Below, piece by piece: positions 10,901 through 20,829 of a DNA stretch of 64,000 nucleotides. A program made the position numbers and the translations under genes. Positions within the stretch are counted from its first letter, which is position 1. Each line of letters starts with the position of its first letter. The notes beneath the pieces are model-generated. The model saw only the letters and a list, made by a program, of their open reading frames with translations, had not been told where the DNA came from and ran no database searches. The stretch comes from Aplectana chamaeleonis (Eukaryota > Nematoda > Chromadorea > Rhabditida > Cosmocercidae). The stretch covers positions 827,501-891,500 of the forward strand of contig JAPDOI010000137.1 in NCBI GenBank assembly GCA_029168955.1, written 5' to 3'.

Positions 10901-13544
10901 CGCATTTTGTGGGCACGACCCACAAAGACGCTACACGAGTGAGAAGTTGGCCCCGCCCCCTGTATTTCCTGTTCTCCTCCAAAAATAGGGGTGCTGGGCC
11001 ATTCCCACCGTCGGCGACGTTTAAGGGTGGTAGAATAGGTAGAATAGGGAAACGACAAACGTCGCCGACGGTGAGAATGGCTCGCCACCTCAGTCTTGGA
11101 GGAGGACGCAAATAGGGGGCGGAGAAAGACAGGGGTGGGGCCAACTTCTCACTCGTAAAGCGTCATTGTCAAATTTCAAATTTATTACATGTAGTGCGCA
11201 TGTAAAGGGTAGTAAAAGAAAGTAACAGCAAGAAGAGAGTAACTAATATATAGTGGGAGCACACAAAAATCCTAACAAAGGAATCTAAAAGCCATATTCA
11301 CTAACAATAAAAACTTAATAGCCACGGAAAACCAATGATGAACCCTAGTGCAGGTAACAAGAAATCTGTTTCTCGAAACGGGTAAGACTGTTCGAAATTT
11401 GAGTTGCCTTGCTCACCTTTACATACTCCATTCCAGCTCGACAGGTGAAGAAGCCGCGCCTTAACGAAGTTCGAGGCTGACGAAAAACAATTTTGAACCG
11501 CTCACCTCTCGTTCTGGATATTGTTAACTCGAAAAAATCTCTACTATTGAGACCTATCCTTCGATTGAGGATGTTACATACCATGATAAGATAATTTTTC
11601 CTGCGCCTAAGGTGTAGCGAGTCCAGATTAAGCATTCTGTTTCTTATCAGGAAACGTGGGATACTCGCGTAGGTGAATCCCAACGACCGAATGAATAACT
11701 TTCTGGTGGAGCTGTTTTGTATTTTTTCCAACCTATTGATTATGGTTTTCTTATTTGGGAAATAGACACAGGTTCCATACTCCAAAATTGAGCGAACATA
11801 CATTTTGTAGGCTTTCAAAAGAAAAATAGGGTTTTTGGTTTTGAGAGCCCTGAATAGCAGAAAAAGTCTGTGTTCTGCTCTGGCTGCAATTGTTTTCAAA
11901 TGACCATCAAACGTAAGCTTGGTATCGATGATAAAACCTATTTATTTGACAGAATCAGTAGGAACCAAGTCGGCGCCGTTAAGGTTGTACTTTGCCTTAG
12001 GATTTGAGGAACCCAAATGCAGAACCTTAGTTTTCTCGGCAGAGAGTGGGAGCATGTTGTTGCGTGACCAATTTTCTACGGCATCAATGGCTATCTGAAT
12101 ACGCAAGGGGGAAAAGCGTCACAAACGACCCACAACACGATCGATTCTCCTCTGTTGTGTTGCATGCTGTCGCGCTTTCCAGCGGTGGTACTCTATTCGG
12201 GCCCTTAAGCTGTTCAGTGGGATTCTTTGCAGTGCTCGACCGTGTCAGCCAATCTGTCTCCAGCTTATCGATTTTGGACTGACTACGGTAGTTTGCGGTG
12301 TGTGGGGGGTACTTAGGTCATACCCTCAGATTTGGAAAAAAACTTCGTTGTGGGGGTAATTTGGTGTGCGGAGGACGAATGTGAGGTCCATTTGTCGTTT
12401 TTCGACAAATTAAGGCAGATTAAGCCCCCTAAATGGCATTGTGCAGTTATCCTCAGAATATCGACACAAGGACCCCAGATTCCTACCAACCCGAATAACC
12501 CCCACTAGAAGTTTTGGGTCAAATCCTAAGCCATTTTCCCGATCACCCTGAAAATTACCTGATGAGTAGTACCCTTGCCTTTGTGCAACGCTACAAAAAT
12601 GCATACAACTTTGTTCAGAGGCGTACTCAGCAAAATCTGATTTATGATTCAAAGACAGCGTGCCTGGATTCACCACAAACATTCATTAGCTTTTTGATCC
12701 GCGATGTTTCCTCACAAGAAAGTGTGATTTCTTAGCCAACGTCAATCGTGAAAACCAACTAATTTATTCAATTTCACTTTGAACTGAACATAGCAATGTG
12801 GATAATGAACAATACAAAGAAGAACGACGCATTCTATATAAAAACAAGTCTTCTAGTTCAATTGTTGTGTGTACGCATGGTTACAAACAGTCGATGCGGT
12901 TCGCGCTGATACTTAACGTCTATAAAATATGCGCCCCGAGCACCAAGTCTGCGCCAACGTGCAATAAGGAACGCAATGTATCAGCGCGAGCCGTGTCGAC
13001 TGTACCTATTAGATGAATGCAAGTGCAGAGATAGTACTAGAACCAAATCGATTCAGGTGGAGAGATGACAAATTCAAAAAGTGAAAACTATAATTGGGTA
13101 GAAAGCAGCTGTTTACAGATTGGCAGTGAGTCGCTGTTGGAGTACTGTAGATTCAACGGTGCAGCAATTGGAAATGGATGTATAGTAAGCGGATGTGAAT
13201 CCAGCGAGCCATTCAAACTCTGCGACTATAGTATACTATTTACACTATGTATTGGCAGTCAACGCTACACAACCATACTACTACACATGGATGATGAAGT
13301 GAAATCAATCAGGCCAAGACTGCAATGGATGGGAAGAGAAACCGGGTTGAGCAATGTGTCATTATGGAATTCGAAGATCTTTCCAGTGGAAAGTTGTAGG
13401 GAACGGTCGCTACATGCAACTTTAAATATGCTGGAAGGGAGGGATCAGAGTGATGAGAGGATATCTATAGCAGAAGCGGTGGCTTCCAGTGACGTGCAAG
13501 AGATGGTGGAGTTTCGACGTCGTCTGAAGACATCTACAGACTGA
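7781..13544 (+). CDS. L-fucose-1-phosphate guanylyltransferase (FPGT), C-terminal part, 4 exon blocks
   Basis: FPGT makes GDP-fucose from fucose-1-phosphate and GTP in the cytosolic fucose salvage pathway. Exon blocks are 7781-7940, 8107-8228, 9659-9745 (tentative) and about 13057-13544. Matches to the family, in order, are SFSFYWMSW then CCYGDFMRPLG (human ...DAYGDFLQALG), VDAFFHLGTPRELQ (human FYHIGTTEEYL), IGSESLLEYCRFNG...CIVSG (human PGSVVEYSRLG...CIISG), and VSLWNSKIFPVESC...EMVEFRRRLK near the end. The stop is TGA at 13542-13544. The N-terminal nucleotide-binding half was not found and is probably upstream of the window. Joining exon 3 (phase 0) to the last block needs either the acceptor at 13041 or a missed exon of length 3n+1. 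The 3.3-kb last intron contains a LINE-B fragment and three foldbacks. Confidence 0.8.
8107..8228 (+). CDS. FPGT exon (HLGTPREL block)
   Basis: Bounded by TTTCAG and CTTCAG|GTGTGA. The first two bases complete a glycine codon from the previous exon, then 40 codons follow, with AYADIFMKVIPEIVNLG and AFFHLGTPRELQ matching the family's GT-x-E-Y/L segment. Confidence 0.85.
8440..8750. repeat. GC-rich degenerate repeat patch
   Basis: The word GGTCGGACCGAC occurs at about 8450 and 8561, and TCGCGGGAG/ATCGCGGGC words recur between. Base composition is much more GC-rich than the flanks. It lies in an FPGT intron. No inverted-repeat boundary could be fixed. Confidence 0.4.
9086..9113. repeat. Perfect 28-bp palindrome
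   Basis: CGAAAAAGTCCTT pairs with AAGGACTTTTTCG around a CA centre, 13-bp arms with no mismatch. It is intronic (FPGT) and has no coding context; function unknown. Confidence 0.85.
9224..9318. repeat. Foldback, about 95 bp
   Basis: Arms AACCTGGGT...ATATGGGTTGGG and, reverse-complemented, AACCCTGGGT...ATTTGGGTTGAG surround an inner AGCGCGTG...CACGCT hairpin. Intronic, non-coding, MITE-like. Confidence 0.6.
9659..9745 (+). CDS. FPGT exon (tentative)
   Basis: TTCAG acceptor and ACG|GTAAGT donor enclose 29 codons, phase 0 on both sides, reading EHCRRDSMFSRKFLETVRNS... The preceding exon ends in ...GTPRELQ, and human FPGT continues here with a variable helical stretch of similar length. Support is position, phase and good splice sites; sequence similarity is weak. 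Confidence 0.45.
9933..10312. mobile_element. Inverted-repeat element, 380 bp
   Basis: The left end AAGTACACATTCCATCCGA...TTTCGGATAAAA matches the reverse complement of the right end (AAGTATACATTCCATCCGA...TTTCGGATAAAA) over about 35 bp. The interior is AT-rich without coding capacity. It reads as a non-autonomous terminal-inverted-repeat element inside the FPGT intron. Confidence 0.7.
10446..10660. mobile_element. Foldback element, 215 bp, GC-rich ends
   Basis: Left end CGAATGATACTGTCCGCCC and right end (reverse complement) CGAATAACTGTTCGCCCGC continue into a shared GCGGTCGGCGTGCGTGTC and GGC...AGGCA-TTTTT. Arms are about 80 bp with mismatches; the centre is AT-rich. Non-coding. Confidence 0.7.
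10927..11164. mobile_element. Foldback element, 238 bp
   Basis: Ends are GACGCTACACGAGTGAG and, reverse-complemented, GACGCTTTACGAGTGAG. Both continue with AAGTTGGCCCC, CTCCTCCAA and ACCGTCGGCGACGTTT toward a central GAATAGGTAGAATAGG. Arms exceed 90 bp. The LINE-B copy to its right begins about 6 bp from its outer edge. Confidence 0.8.
11171..12100 (-). mobile_element. LINE-B (CR1-like) fragment, 5' truncated
   Basis: On the minus strand the RT thumb region is readable: SAEKTKVLHLGSSN, LTFDGHLKTIAARAE, LLKAYKMYVRSILEYGTCVYFPN and a basic C-terminal tail ending SCYLH near 11347. An in-frame stop interrupts the stretch at about 11944. The 3' end is ACATGTAATAAATTTGAA, shared with the copies at 54.0-54.3 and 61.0-62.0 kb. 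Palm and finger domains are missing, as expected of 5' truncation. It sits in the last FPGT intron. Confidence 0.85.
12101..13056. other. Intronic sequence without an identified gene
   Basis: Intron of the FPGT gene. A pair of inverted words, TTCGCGCTGATACTTAACG near 12901 and ACGCAATGTATCAGCGCG near 12971, suggests a small inverted-repeat element of about 90 bp. An undetected short FPGT exon may also lie here (see the phase problem described for that gene). Confidence 0.4.
13057..13544 (+). CDS. FPGT last exon
   Basis: Follows GATTCAG at 13056 (an upstream AG at 13040 would give phase 0). It encodes NYNWVESSCLQIGSESLLEY, GNGCIVSGCES, SLWNSKIFPVESC and a C-terminal EMVEFRRRLKTSTD before TGA. 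The order and spacing match the last 200 residues of vertebrate FPGT, with a shortened middle. Confidence 0.85.
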
Positions 13545-14132
13545 AGTTGCAATTCATGCCTCCACCTCCTTTCGTCTTTTGTCCATGATCCGCTGATGGA
13601 GCGTACGGGGACGGCCTGTTCCAGCTGCCGTGCTCGCCAGAGGACTGCCATTTTCACTCTCCTGTCCGCTTCCACCCTTCGGTGTGCTTAAAAAAATCAA
13701 TTTCACAGTTCACAATTAAAATTAGCTCATTCACACTCCTTTTTTGTCCAAAGCCTACGGAGCGTTATGTGGACTTGGGGCAGATCCAAGGACAAGCAGA
13801 GATGAATGTGAGAAGGAACACCATACATGCCCCGAGTCCGCAGCTTACTAAGGCTTGTTTTAACCTTACCCATGTGTTTTAGACAACCATTTTTCGGATG
13901 TTGTAGGTATAGCCTTGCGAATCGATCATCCGTGTTCAAGATTTCCTGAATGGACCAGGGAATTCCAGAAAAAGAAAAAGGAATTTCTTGGATTGGTTCC
14001 AGACATTTCCACCCTAAACTCTGTCCAAGAGGGAAATTTGAGGCGCTGAGCCTGAATATGGCGTTCGTTCATGATTTTTCAAAAGACTACGGCAGGTTAC
14101 TGTAATTAAAACGTCATTTAGCTACAGCAAGC
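13545..14132. other. 3' flank of FPGT
   Basis: No AATAAA close to the stop was seen. Related CT-rich words (CTTTTGTCCA...GGAGCG) occur at about 13574 and 13741. No gene recognised. Confidence 0.35.
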
Positions 14133-14143
14133 AACCGTAATCT

Positions 14144-14260
14144 ATTGCCCAAAGAGGCCGACCACTCTGACAACACTGGATTTGTGGACGAATCCGATTT
14201 CAGTCGCCCGTTTCTTGAACCTTTGACAAAAACCTTCCTGCGGCTGCAAAGAAGAAGAAG
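14144..14260 (+). mobile_element. LINE-A, extreme 5'-truncated copy (A1, 117 bp)
   Basis: It contains only the last 33 or so codons (decayed, resembling CPKRPT..LDLWTNP..VARFLNL and a stop), the short 3' UTR and an (AAG)n tail. AACCGTAATCT is exactly repeated at 14133-14143 and 14261-14271 as an 11-bp target-site duplication, so this is a true insertion and not a chance match. Confidence 0.9.
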
Positions 14261-14316
14261 AACCGTAATCTTCTGAAAATCTTGAAACGAACCTCATATT
14301 CGTAATCAGCGCCCAC

Positions 14317-14378
14317 ATGACCACATCATCAGCAGCGGAGCGGTGGGCCTCGGTGAAATATAACTAGTGATAAGGAGG
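14317..14378 (-). repeat. Short dispersed repeat R3
   Basis: Minus-strand CCTTATCAC..GTTATATTTCACC, CCCACCGCTCCGCTGCTG. Related copies occur at 48218-48281 and 48398-48460 (plus) and 60846-60896 (minus). Probably the end of a non-autonomous element. Confidence 0.6.
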
Positions 14379-14411
14379 TTTTGACGAAAAAGCCACAGCT
14401 CCGCGCTGTCT

Positions 14412-14852
14412 CTGAGAGTTTCGGCCGCGGAATAACCCGCCAGGCTCCGCAGCGGCTCCTGGTGGGCTACTTCGCGGCTATTTCTCGCCTTCTCACGAAA
14501 CGTACAAGAAGTAGCTGAGAAATAGCCGAGATATAACCGAGAAATATTTAGAAGTAAACAAAATTTACCAAGACGCAAGCGTCGCCGGCTCGCCGAGCCA
14601 CCACCTGGGGCAGCCAGCGGTTGGGCGGGGCCTCCAGGGGCTGAACGAGGTCCAAGTACCTCAAACTTGGGTAATTGAACCGACGAAGGTGCTGAAATCT
14701 GAATCATGCCTCTGGAATGCTCCGTATATCTACCTGGAGAGCATTATTTCGCTGCGAGAATTATTTGGCGGCTATTTTGCGGCGTGCATTATTTGGGGGC
14801 TATTTCGCGGCAAGGAGGCATTTTGCGGCTATTTCTCGGCCAAAACTCTCAG
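14412..14852. mobile_element. Inverted-repeat element R2, copy 1 (441 bp)
   Basis: Left end CTGAGAGTTTCGGCCGCGG and right end (reverse complement) CTGAGAGTTTTGGCCGAGAA. The ends continue as repeated GCGGCTATTTCTCGGC-like words. A second copy with the same ends is at 40821-41478. No transposase frame, so non-autonomous. Confidence 0.75.
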
Positions 14853-16269
14853 AGGTGATAACCGAAAACATGGGTTCACCTGGAATGAAACAGAGTCTAA
14901 TATGAGCGCCCCTAATTCTGCATTGCCCCACTCAGACCTGGCTGCTGGCTGCAGGGTCTAGGGGGTTGTGACCGGTCACAGCAGGAGTGGGAGGGGAGGG
15001 GGAATGAAGAGCTCGTAAGATTTTCGCGCTGAATTGTTAAATTGGCGAGGGTTGCAGAATTTCTGAATTGGAAATAGAGAAACATTTTTTTCCTAGGAGT
15101 TCGCAGAAATAAATAATGTTTCAAAAATTTCAATCATCAATTTGGGGGTGTAGCTCTACGAGTTCGGTTACGACTTCCCGCTACAAGGCAAGGTCTGGCC
15201 CTAAAAAGATGTATATTTGCGCAGTTTGACCACATGGTCAACACAATGACATTATTTTTGTGCATAGAAGGGAGAGGTCACTTGAAAATGGCGCGATACT
15301 CATTGCGCAACCTTATATAGTCGCCTCATAATTTCTGGCCTAGTCAGTGGATTGCGTGCTTGTAGTCTCCACTGCTTCCGCAGCAGTGCAGTGCAGGTGA
15401 CATCAACTGTGCCAAACGTGTGCGACGTCTCGAGAATGGCACACACACGCAGTCCGTTGACTAAACTACAAATTTCGAGGCTAGTTAGGCTACATAAGTT
15501 GATTTGACAGATTTTAATAAGATGAGCTTTCCTCCAGTTGATTACATATTCCGCGCCGCTGCAGTAAGTTCGCTGACTCTTACTCTTTTGTTGTGATGAT
15601 TCTTGAACTGTAAAATAAACAGTTATTCCACAATTGTTCATCATCTGGAGTTCTTTGGATAAAAGATTCTATAAATTAATTCTTCAAAGTGTAGAATGAA
15701 AACCAGCGCAATATTGCTTAAGACACAAGATTTTCCATAACATAGCCAGTCATCTTAGGTTTGGAATCGTTAAAAAAAACAGATTGCATCAAATAGAATA
15801 CGGTATTGCACTAAAACACATTTAAACACAAAACCTGACAAAGTTCGCGACGACGAATTCGACACTGAAAGAAATTAGACTCATTTTATCGGTCTCTAAG
15901 GGAGGGTGAGCTACAGCCAATGGAGGAGCGCGCGCGGCTCTCATTCAGACCTCTCACTTGAAGGAGACTCTACGCCCAGTTTCTTGCGGTTGGCCTACCA
16001 CCGTTACGGCGGCGCATACCAAAGGCCGACAAGATGGGTCCACGCTGAAAAACTTGGACGGAGAATCTCCCCCTGTCAAGAGGTCTAGATTAGTACTGAG
16101 CGTGCTGAGGAGCGTGATATAGAACTGCTTTCAGGCCTTTGCATCGTCGGGAGCGTCGAGTCGCACCGACACTGAGGAAGGAATGAGGGACGACTACGAG
16201 TTTTCATGGTTACCCTTCATTTTTTATCATTGCCACGCGACTTGCCCCCTTCGAGTATGCAGGGTCTTT
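14853..16269. other. Region without an assigned gene
   Basis: A minus-strand frame at 15644-15300 (...ETSHTFGTVDVTCTALL...RRLYKVAQ) looks protein-like near its end but has no recognised relative. A plus-strand segment at 15960-16130 (LKNLDGESPPVKRSRL...) could be an exon remnant. Either could belong to the unassigned downstream part of the minus-strand gene at 24.2 kb, but nothing links them. Confidence 0.3.
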
Positions 16270-16545
16270 AGGAGCTTTCAGAGTGCCGTCGCGGCGAAAC
16301 TCGCCGTCTCGGGGTGTGAAGGAACGATACGGAGTGCTACGCAGGGGAAACCGTGCCACGCGACGGCAGCAAGGGAAGAACTTCCAGAGTGGGCAAGCTG
16401 ATCGAGCGCCGCCGCGAGCGAAGGGAATAACATCCACCATTCTTGTCGCGCGTCGCCAATTCTGTGACATATGAAGGCCACGCCCACTTCTCGCTCTGTG
16501 GAGCGGAGGCGCGAGCTTCGCAGCGGCGCCGCTCTGAAAGCCCCT
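16270..16545. mobile_element. Inverted-repeat element R1, copy 1 (276 bp)
   Basis: Ends AGGAGCTTTCAGAGTGCCG and (reverse complement) GGGGCTTTCAGAGCGGCGC match the 156-bp element at 26153-26308. Internal GGAGTGCTACGCAG is also shared. The interior carries extra sequence not in the shorter copy. Confidence 0.7.
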
Positions 16546-16938
16546 TTTGTACGGTCGAAGATCACCACAACGGGCGAATTCGCAGTTGACACATCGCTCC
16601 GGAGCTCAACCAAACAAGTGCGGATTCCTTCTTCGCAGAGAGGATACAAGCCTAGTTCATATCTCCCAGTATGAACCTGTAGTTGACAGACATCTACAGC
16701 AAGCTGTACAGCAACAATGGCTAATAGCCTCTCATCTACTAGAAATATGCAAAAACCTACCGCCTCCTTTTCAAAGAACCTACCGCCTCCTTTTCAAAGT
16801 GATAGACAGCCGGCACAAATCGCAATGGCAGTTTTGGTTCCCGACTGAGGGCGGCGCAAACCCGGTGTACAGGCTATAAAACGGCGAAATTCACTTGGCT
16901 CATACGCGTGCTGGTGCGGAGCGGAGGTTAGGGACAGT
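16546..16938. other. Spacer with a 23-bp tandem duplication
   Basis: AACCTACCGCCTCCTTTTC plus AAAG occurs twice head to tail at 16754-16799. Otherwise no gene or element recognised before the LINE-A target site. Confidence 0.5.
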
Positions 16939-16958
16939 GAGAGAGCGCAGCTGCCGAG

Positions 16959-19900
16959 ATGTCGTACGTTCGTGCCGTGGCAGTGTGGAGGAAAGAAGAT
17001 CGCCTCCGTGCAAACCGACGTCACCCCCTCCGCGAAGAGGGTTTTTGTCATGGGAGAGGTGCTGGTCGGCCTCGTCTCTCCTTCGGATTCTCCTGCTAAG
17101 GGCCGGCGTGGAGAGGAATCCTGGACCCGCTCAGAAGTATCTATGCGCCACGTGTGGCAATGATGTTAACTGGAGACCAGCGTCCAGTGCTTCGGATGCC
17201 AAAGGTGGGTGCATCTCTCCTGTTCGGGTCTCAGCTCTGTGAAGCAACATAACTCTGCTTTTCGCTGTGTTTTATGCTCTTCACCTACCAACTCTGATTC
17301 CTCTTCCTCAAATCGCCCCCTTTCCATTGTACATATCAATCTCAATGGCCTTCGTGCCAAGCTTTCTGAACTCTCTCTCTTTGCACGTACCTACCATCCA
17401 GACGTGATCATGGTTCAAGAAACCAAGCTCTCTCCATCCCCTACCTATCCTCATCCCAATATCCCAGGCTATACTTCTTACCATGCTCCAAGGTCATCTC
17501 TCGGCGGTGGAGTTTCTACTTTTGTTCTATCTTCACTTCCCTCACACCTCATTCCCAGCACCCCCACGGATGGTACTCTCGAGTACCTCGCAATCCATCT
17601 CCCCCTAAAAACACTCCTTTCTCTTTTCAACATATACATTCCACCTACAACTTCATGCCCTTCATCTTACAGTCCTATCCCACTTCTCAAGCAGCTGAGC
17701 GACTGCTCCCTCTCATCCTCGGTCGTTTTCGCGGGTGATTTCAACGCTCACACCTTTTGCTCGTCTCTCGGTCCTGATGTTAGAGGAAATGACGTCGAAG
17801 AATGGGCAGATGAGTGCGACCTGGTCATCTTAAACGATGATCAGCCCACTCGTCTCCCTGCCAACGGCCGATCTTCTAGCCCAGACATATCTCTTGTCTC
17901 GTCCAACCTTTCTAGCTGCTGCTCATGGTCTACCTCGACGACTTTGCCAAGTGACCATGTTCCTGTCTTTGTCCACATCGATCTATCCAATTCGCTCGCT
18001 CCCTTTTCTGGTGTTCGCCAACGTTCTTATCTTAATTTAGGCTGTGCAGACTGGCGCCTGTTCAGTGAAGTTGCGCTTCGCCTGGCGGCAAATTACCCGT
18101 GGAATGGCGACGTGCACCAGAAAGAGTGCCATTTATCTGACGCGATCCGCAAGGCCATGAATGCGGCTATTCCTATCGTTCGCGTCAAGACGTTCTATCC
18201 AAATGTCAACAGAGACATCCTCGACAAAATTAGAACGAGAGATGCGAGGAGAGCGGTTAATCATCTGGACCCCGTGGTTGCTGAGATTGACAGTGAGATC
18301 AAAAAGGATTTGGACAGACACAAGAAAGAAGAGAGGGAGAAGTTCACCGGACAGATGGACTTTAAGACGGACAATGCAGCTACTTGGAAGGTTTTACGGA
18401 AGCTTTCGGGTAAAAGCTCACCCGCCACCGTCTCCACAATCGAATTCGACAACGGTGTATTCAAATCAGGAAAGGAAGCCGCTTATGCGCTCGGGAAAAG
18501 TTTTTTCATCACCAGTGCTAAACGAGGTCCGCAGAATAGAGTGACTGTAAAAGAGCTGTGCCGCCTCCCGCTTATGAGCACGGCAGAAGCGTTTACTACG
18601 ACGCAAGTTGAGAAGATTATAAAGGAAATGCGGAACTCTAGAGCTATTGGTCCTGATGGGATATGTCCTGCTGTCTTGAAGAAGATACCCACTGACTTAC
18701 TACCGCTTCTCACTGATGTGATAAACTCCTCGTTCAGGTCGTGTACTATCCCGCAGAATTGGAAGACGGCAAACGTCGTTCCGCTGCACAAGCCTGGCAA
18801 GCCCCAAGCTTCAGTCAAGGGATATCGGCCCATTATCTTGTTGTCTTCTTTTGCTAAAGTAGCTGAAAAGCTGATCGTCAAGGACCTGGCTGAGCATAAC
18901 GAGAGACAGGTGTTTCAGCATGGATTCAGAAAAATGCATTCCAACACGACAGCTTTGTTAGAAATTCCGAGCTATGCAATTGATGGTTTCAACGCCTATA
19001 AGCCGGAAAGAACTGTAGCAGTTGCCTTGGATCTCACTAAGGCTTTCGACACAGTGAATCTTGGTATCTTATCAAACAACTTACTGGAGTCATCAATCCC
19101 GCCATGGCAAAAGCGCTGGATAGCTGCATTCACTAAGGGAAGACGGGCTAGAGTGATGTTCCAGAATCATGTCTCAAACAGCATTCCAACTGCAGCTGAA
19201 GTCCCACTGGGCGGCGTATTGTCGCCTGCTCTCTTCAGTCTGTACCTCGAAGATATGCCCGCCCCTCCCCAGGATATCAAGGTGGTCGCTTACGCTGACG
19301 ATATGACTGTCTTGTGTCGTGATCGGGACATAAATGTGGCCGCCGCTAAGATTAACGGGTACTTGATCACACTGAAAAGCTTTTTCGACCGCAAAATGCT
19401 GAAGATTTCTGCGTCAAAGTCATCGGTATCCGTACTCACAACGGAGCCACCTGAACACAGCGCACATCCGTATGTCGTATGAAATGGGAATCGTTTGCCT
19501 GCGGCCCGCTTCCCAAAACTTCTCGGACTCGTGCTCGATCCATCGCTCAAGTTCCATAAGAACACGGAACAGAAGCAGGCGATCGTGAAAGCGAAGCTTA
19601 ACGTGCTTAGAGCACTGGGCGGTACTTCATGGGGTAGTAGCAAGGAAACCATTATTACAACGTATGAGGCGATTCTCCAGCCTGCACTGGAGTACGCCGC
19701 ACCAGTCTGGCAGCATCTAGTTTCGGAATCTTCTTGGACTTAGATGCAACGCATACAGAATGCAGCTCTTCGAATCGCCACCGGATGTGCAAGAAGTTCC
19801 CCAGTCGAACACTTGCATTCTGAGACCCGCTTATTACCAGTAAAAGAGCACTGTCAGCTCCAGGCCCAACAATTTTCATCAACATTGTCAAACAACCAAA

Positions 19901-20360
19901 TCACCCGTCTTGGAGAGTGCTAAACCCCGTCAGAGAGAGAGGCGTCAGAAAGCCATTCGCCGATGCTCCCACCAAAGTCAATCTACAAAGATGGCACGAC
20001 TCACAGCAAGAACGACTCCGTCTGTTGCGTGAGGAGCATACTCAGTTCGTACGGTGCCATCTGGAAAAGGCGGCCATTAATCCCATATTGGGGGTAGTGC
20101 CGCCCCAAGTCTGCACATCCGAGGCTGAACTCGGAAGAAGGGCCAGGTGCACCCTGGCATCGCTGCGCTGTGGTATTTCTACCATGCTTATGTCCTACGT
20201 CAGCAAAATAGACAGCAGTAAATCAGATGTTTGCCCGGACTGTGGCTGCCTCGGCCATGATACTGCACACCTTTTACAATGTCCGGAGAGACCCACCACG
20301 CTGACCGTAATGGACTTATGGACGAATCCGTTACTGGTCGCCCAGTTTCTCAACCTATGA
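16959..20360 (+). pseudogene. LINE-A polyprotein of A2: 2A-like / PHD / endonuclease / RT / CCHC, broken
   Basis: Domains in order: leader, GVERNPGP at 17105-17128, PHD-type finger to about 17280, APE endonuclease (HINLNGLRAK, VQETKLS, FAGDFNAH, SDHVPVFV), RT with ALDLTKAFD and YADDMTVL, and a C-terminal knuckle CPDCGCLGHDTAHLLQC. Damage seen: a one-base frameshift near 17175 in the finger, TGG to TGA at 19480-19482, AAG to TAG at 19741-19743 and a frameshift near 19873. Between 17209 and 19482 one frame stays open, so decay is recent. The element cannot make a full protein as it stands. Confidence 0.9.
17039..17045 (+). promoter_or_regulatory. Candidate -1 frameshift slippery heptamer (A2)
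   Basis: G GGT TTT in the frame of the ATG at 16959-16961. About 8 nt downstream GGAGAG can pair with CTCTCC (near 17082). Shifting by -1 enters the frame of the 2A-like, finger and RT domains. Confidence 0.55.
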
Positions 20361-20611
20361 CAAAACCCTCAATGTTGCTGCAAAGAAGAAGAAGAGGAGA
20401 GAGCGCAAGGCAGACAGAGGCCGAGGCGTCGCGCGCGGCGCTCGAATGATGTGAATTACGACGTTTTATAGAGGGTACATATGAGAAAATAGGTACACCC
20501 AGTTTCCGCTAATCGCTTATAGGGGACCAAAGAAGTCAGTGCTATCCGTGCCGTCTGTGGCTCCATAGCAGTCTTTATTATGGACGACTTTGTATTTTGT
20601 GACTTATTAAT

Positions 20612-20826
20612 CAAATGATATAATGGAGTCCACCAAGAGTGTCTCATTTACTCATCATTCAGAAGCGGTCGGCTGGGGATCAATGTGCATGAATCCCATA
20701 CCAGCACGCTCGATACCGATTGAGCGAGAGCGGTTCTGCTGCAATGGGTTTGATGTTCATTGATCTCCAATCGACCGCTTCTCATTGATAAGTAAATGAG
20801 GCACTCTTGGTGGACTCCACTATATG
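20612..20826. mobile_element. Foldback element, about 215 bp
   Basis: Left end TATAATGGAGTCCACCAAGA and right end (reverse complement) TATAGTGGAGTCCACCAAGA. Matching continues through GTG-CTCATTTACT, AGAAGCGGTCG, GATCAATG and CCCAT to a centre near 20720. Arms are about 95 bp. The RTE-like element to its right is inserted at its outer edge. Confidence 0.8.
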
Positions 20827-20829
20827 TGT

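Larger units (their letters stand above)
16950..20396 (+). mobile_element. LINE-A full-length copy (A2, 3447 bp)
   Basis: Begins GCTGCCGAGATGTCG and ends in an AAG-rich tail. GAGAGAGCGCA flanks both ends (16939-16949 and 20397-20407), an exact 11-bp target-site duplication. The same 5' and 3' termini bound the copies at 49.6 and 55.9 kb, fixing the family's full length at about 3.45 kb. The 3' UTR is only some 25 bp before the tail. Confidence 0.95.

Noticed and set aside
16210..16649. Overlapping arginine-rich frames on both strands
   Set aside because: They arise from the GC-rich inverted-repeat element R1 and its flank.
17209..19482. A 757-codon open frame as a host gene
   Set aside because: It is the endonuclease/RT part of LINE-A, bounded by the element's target duplications, has no ATG at its start and repeats elsewhere in the window.
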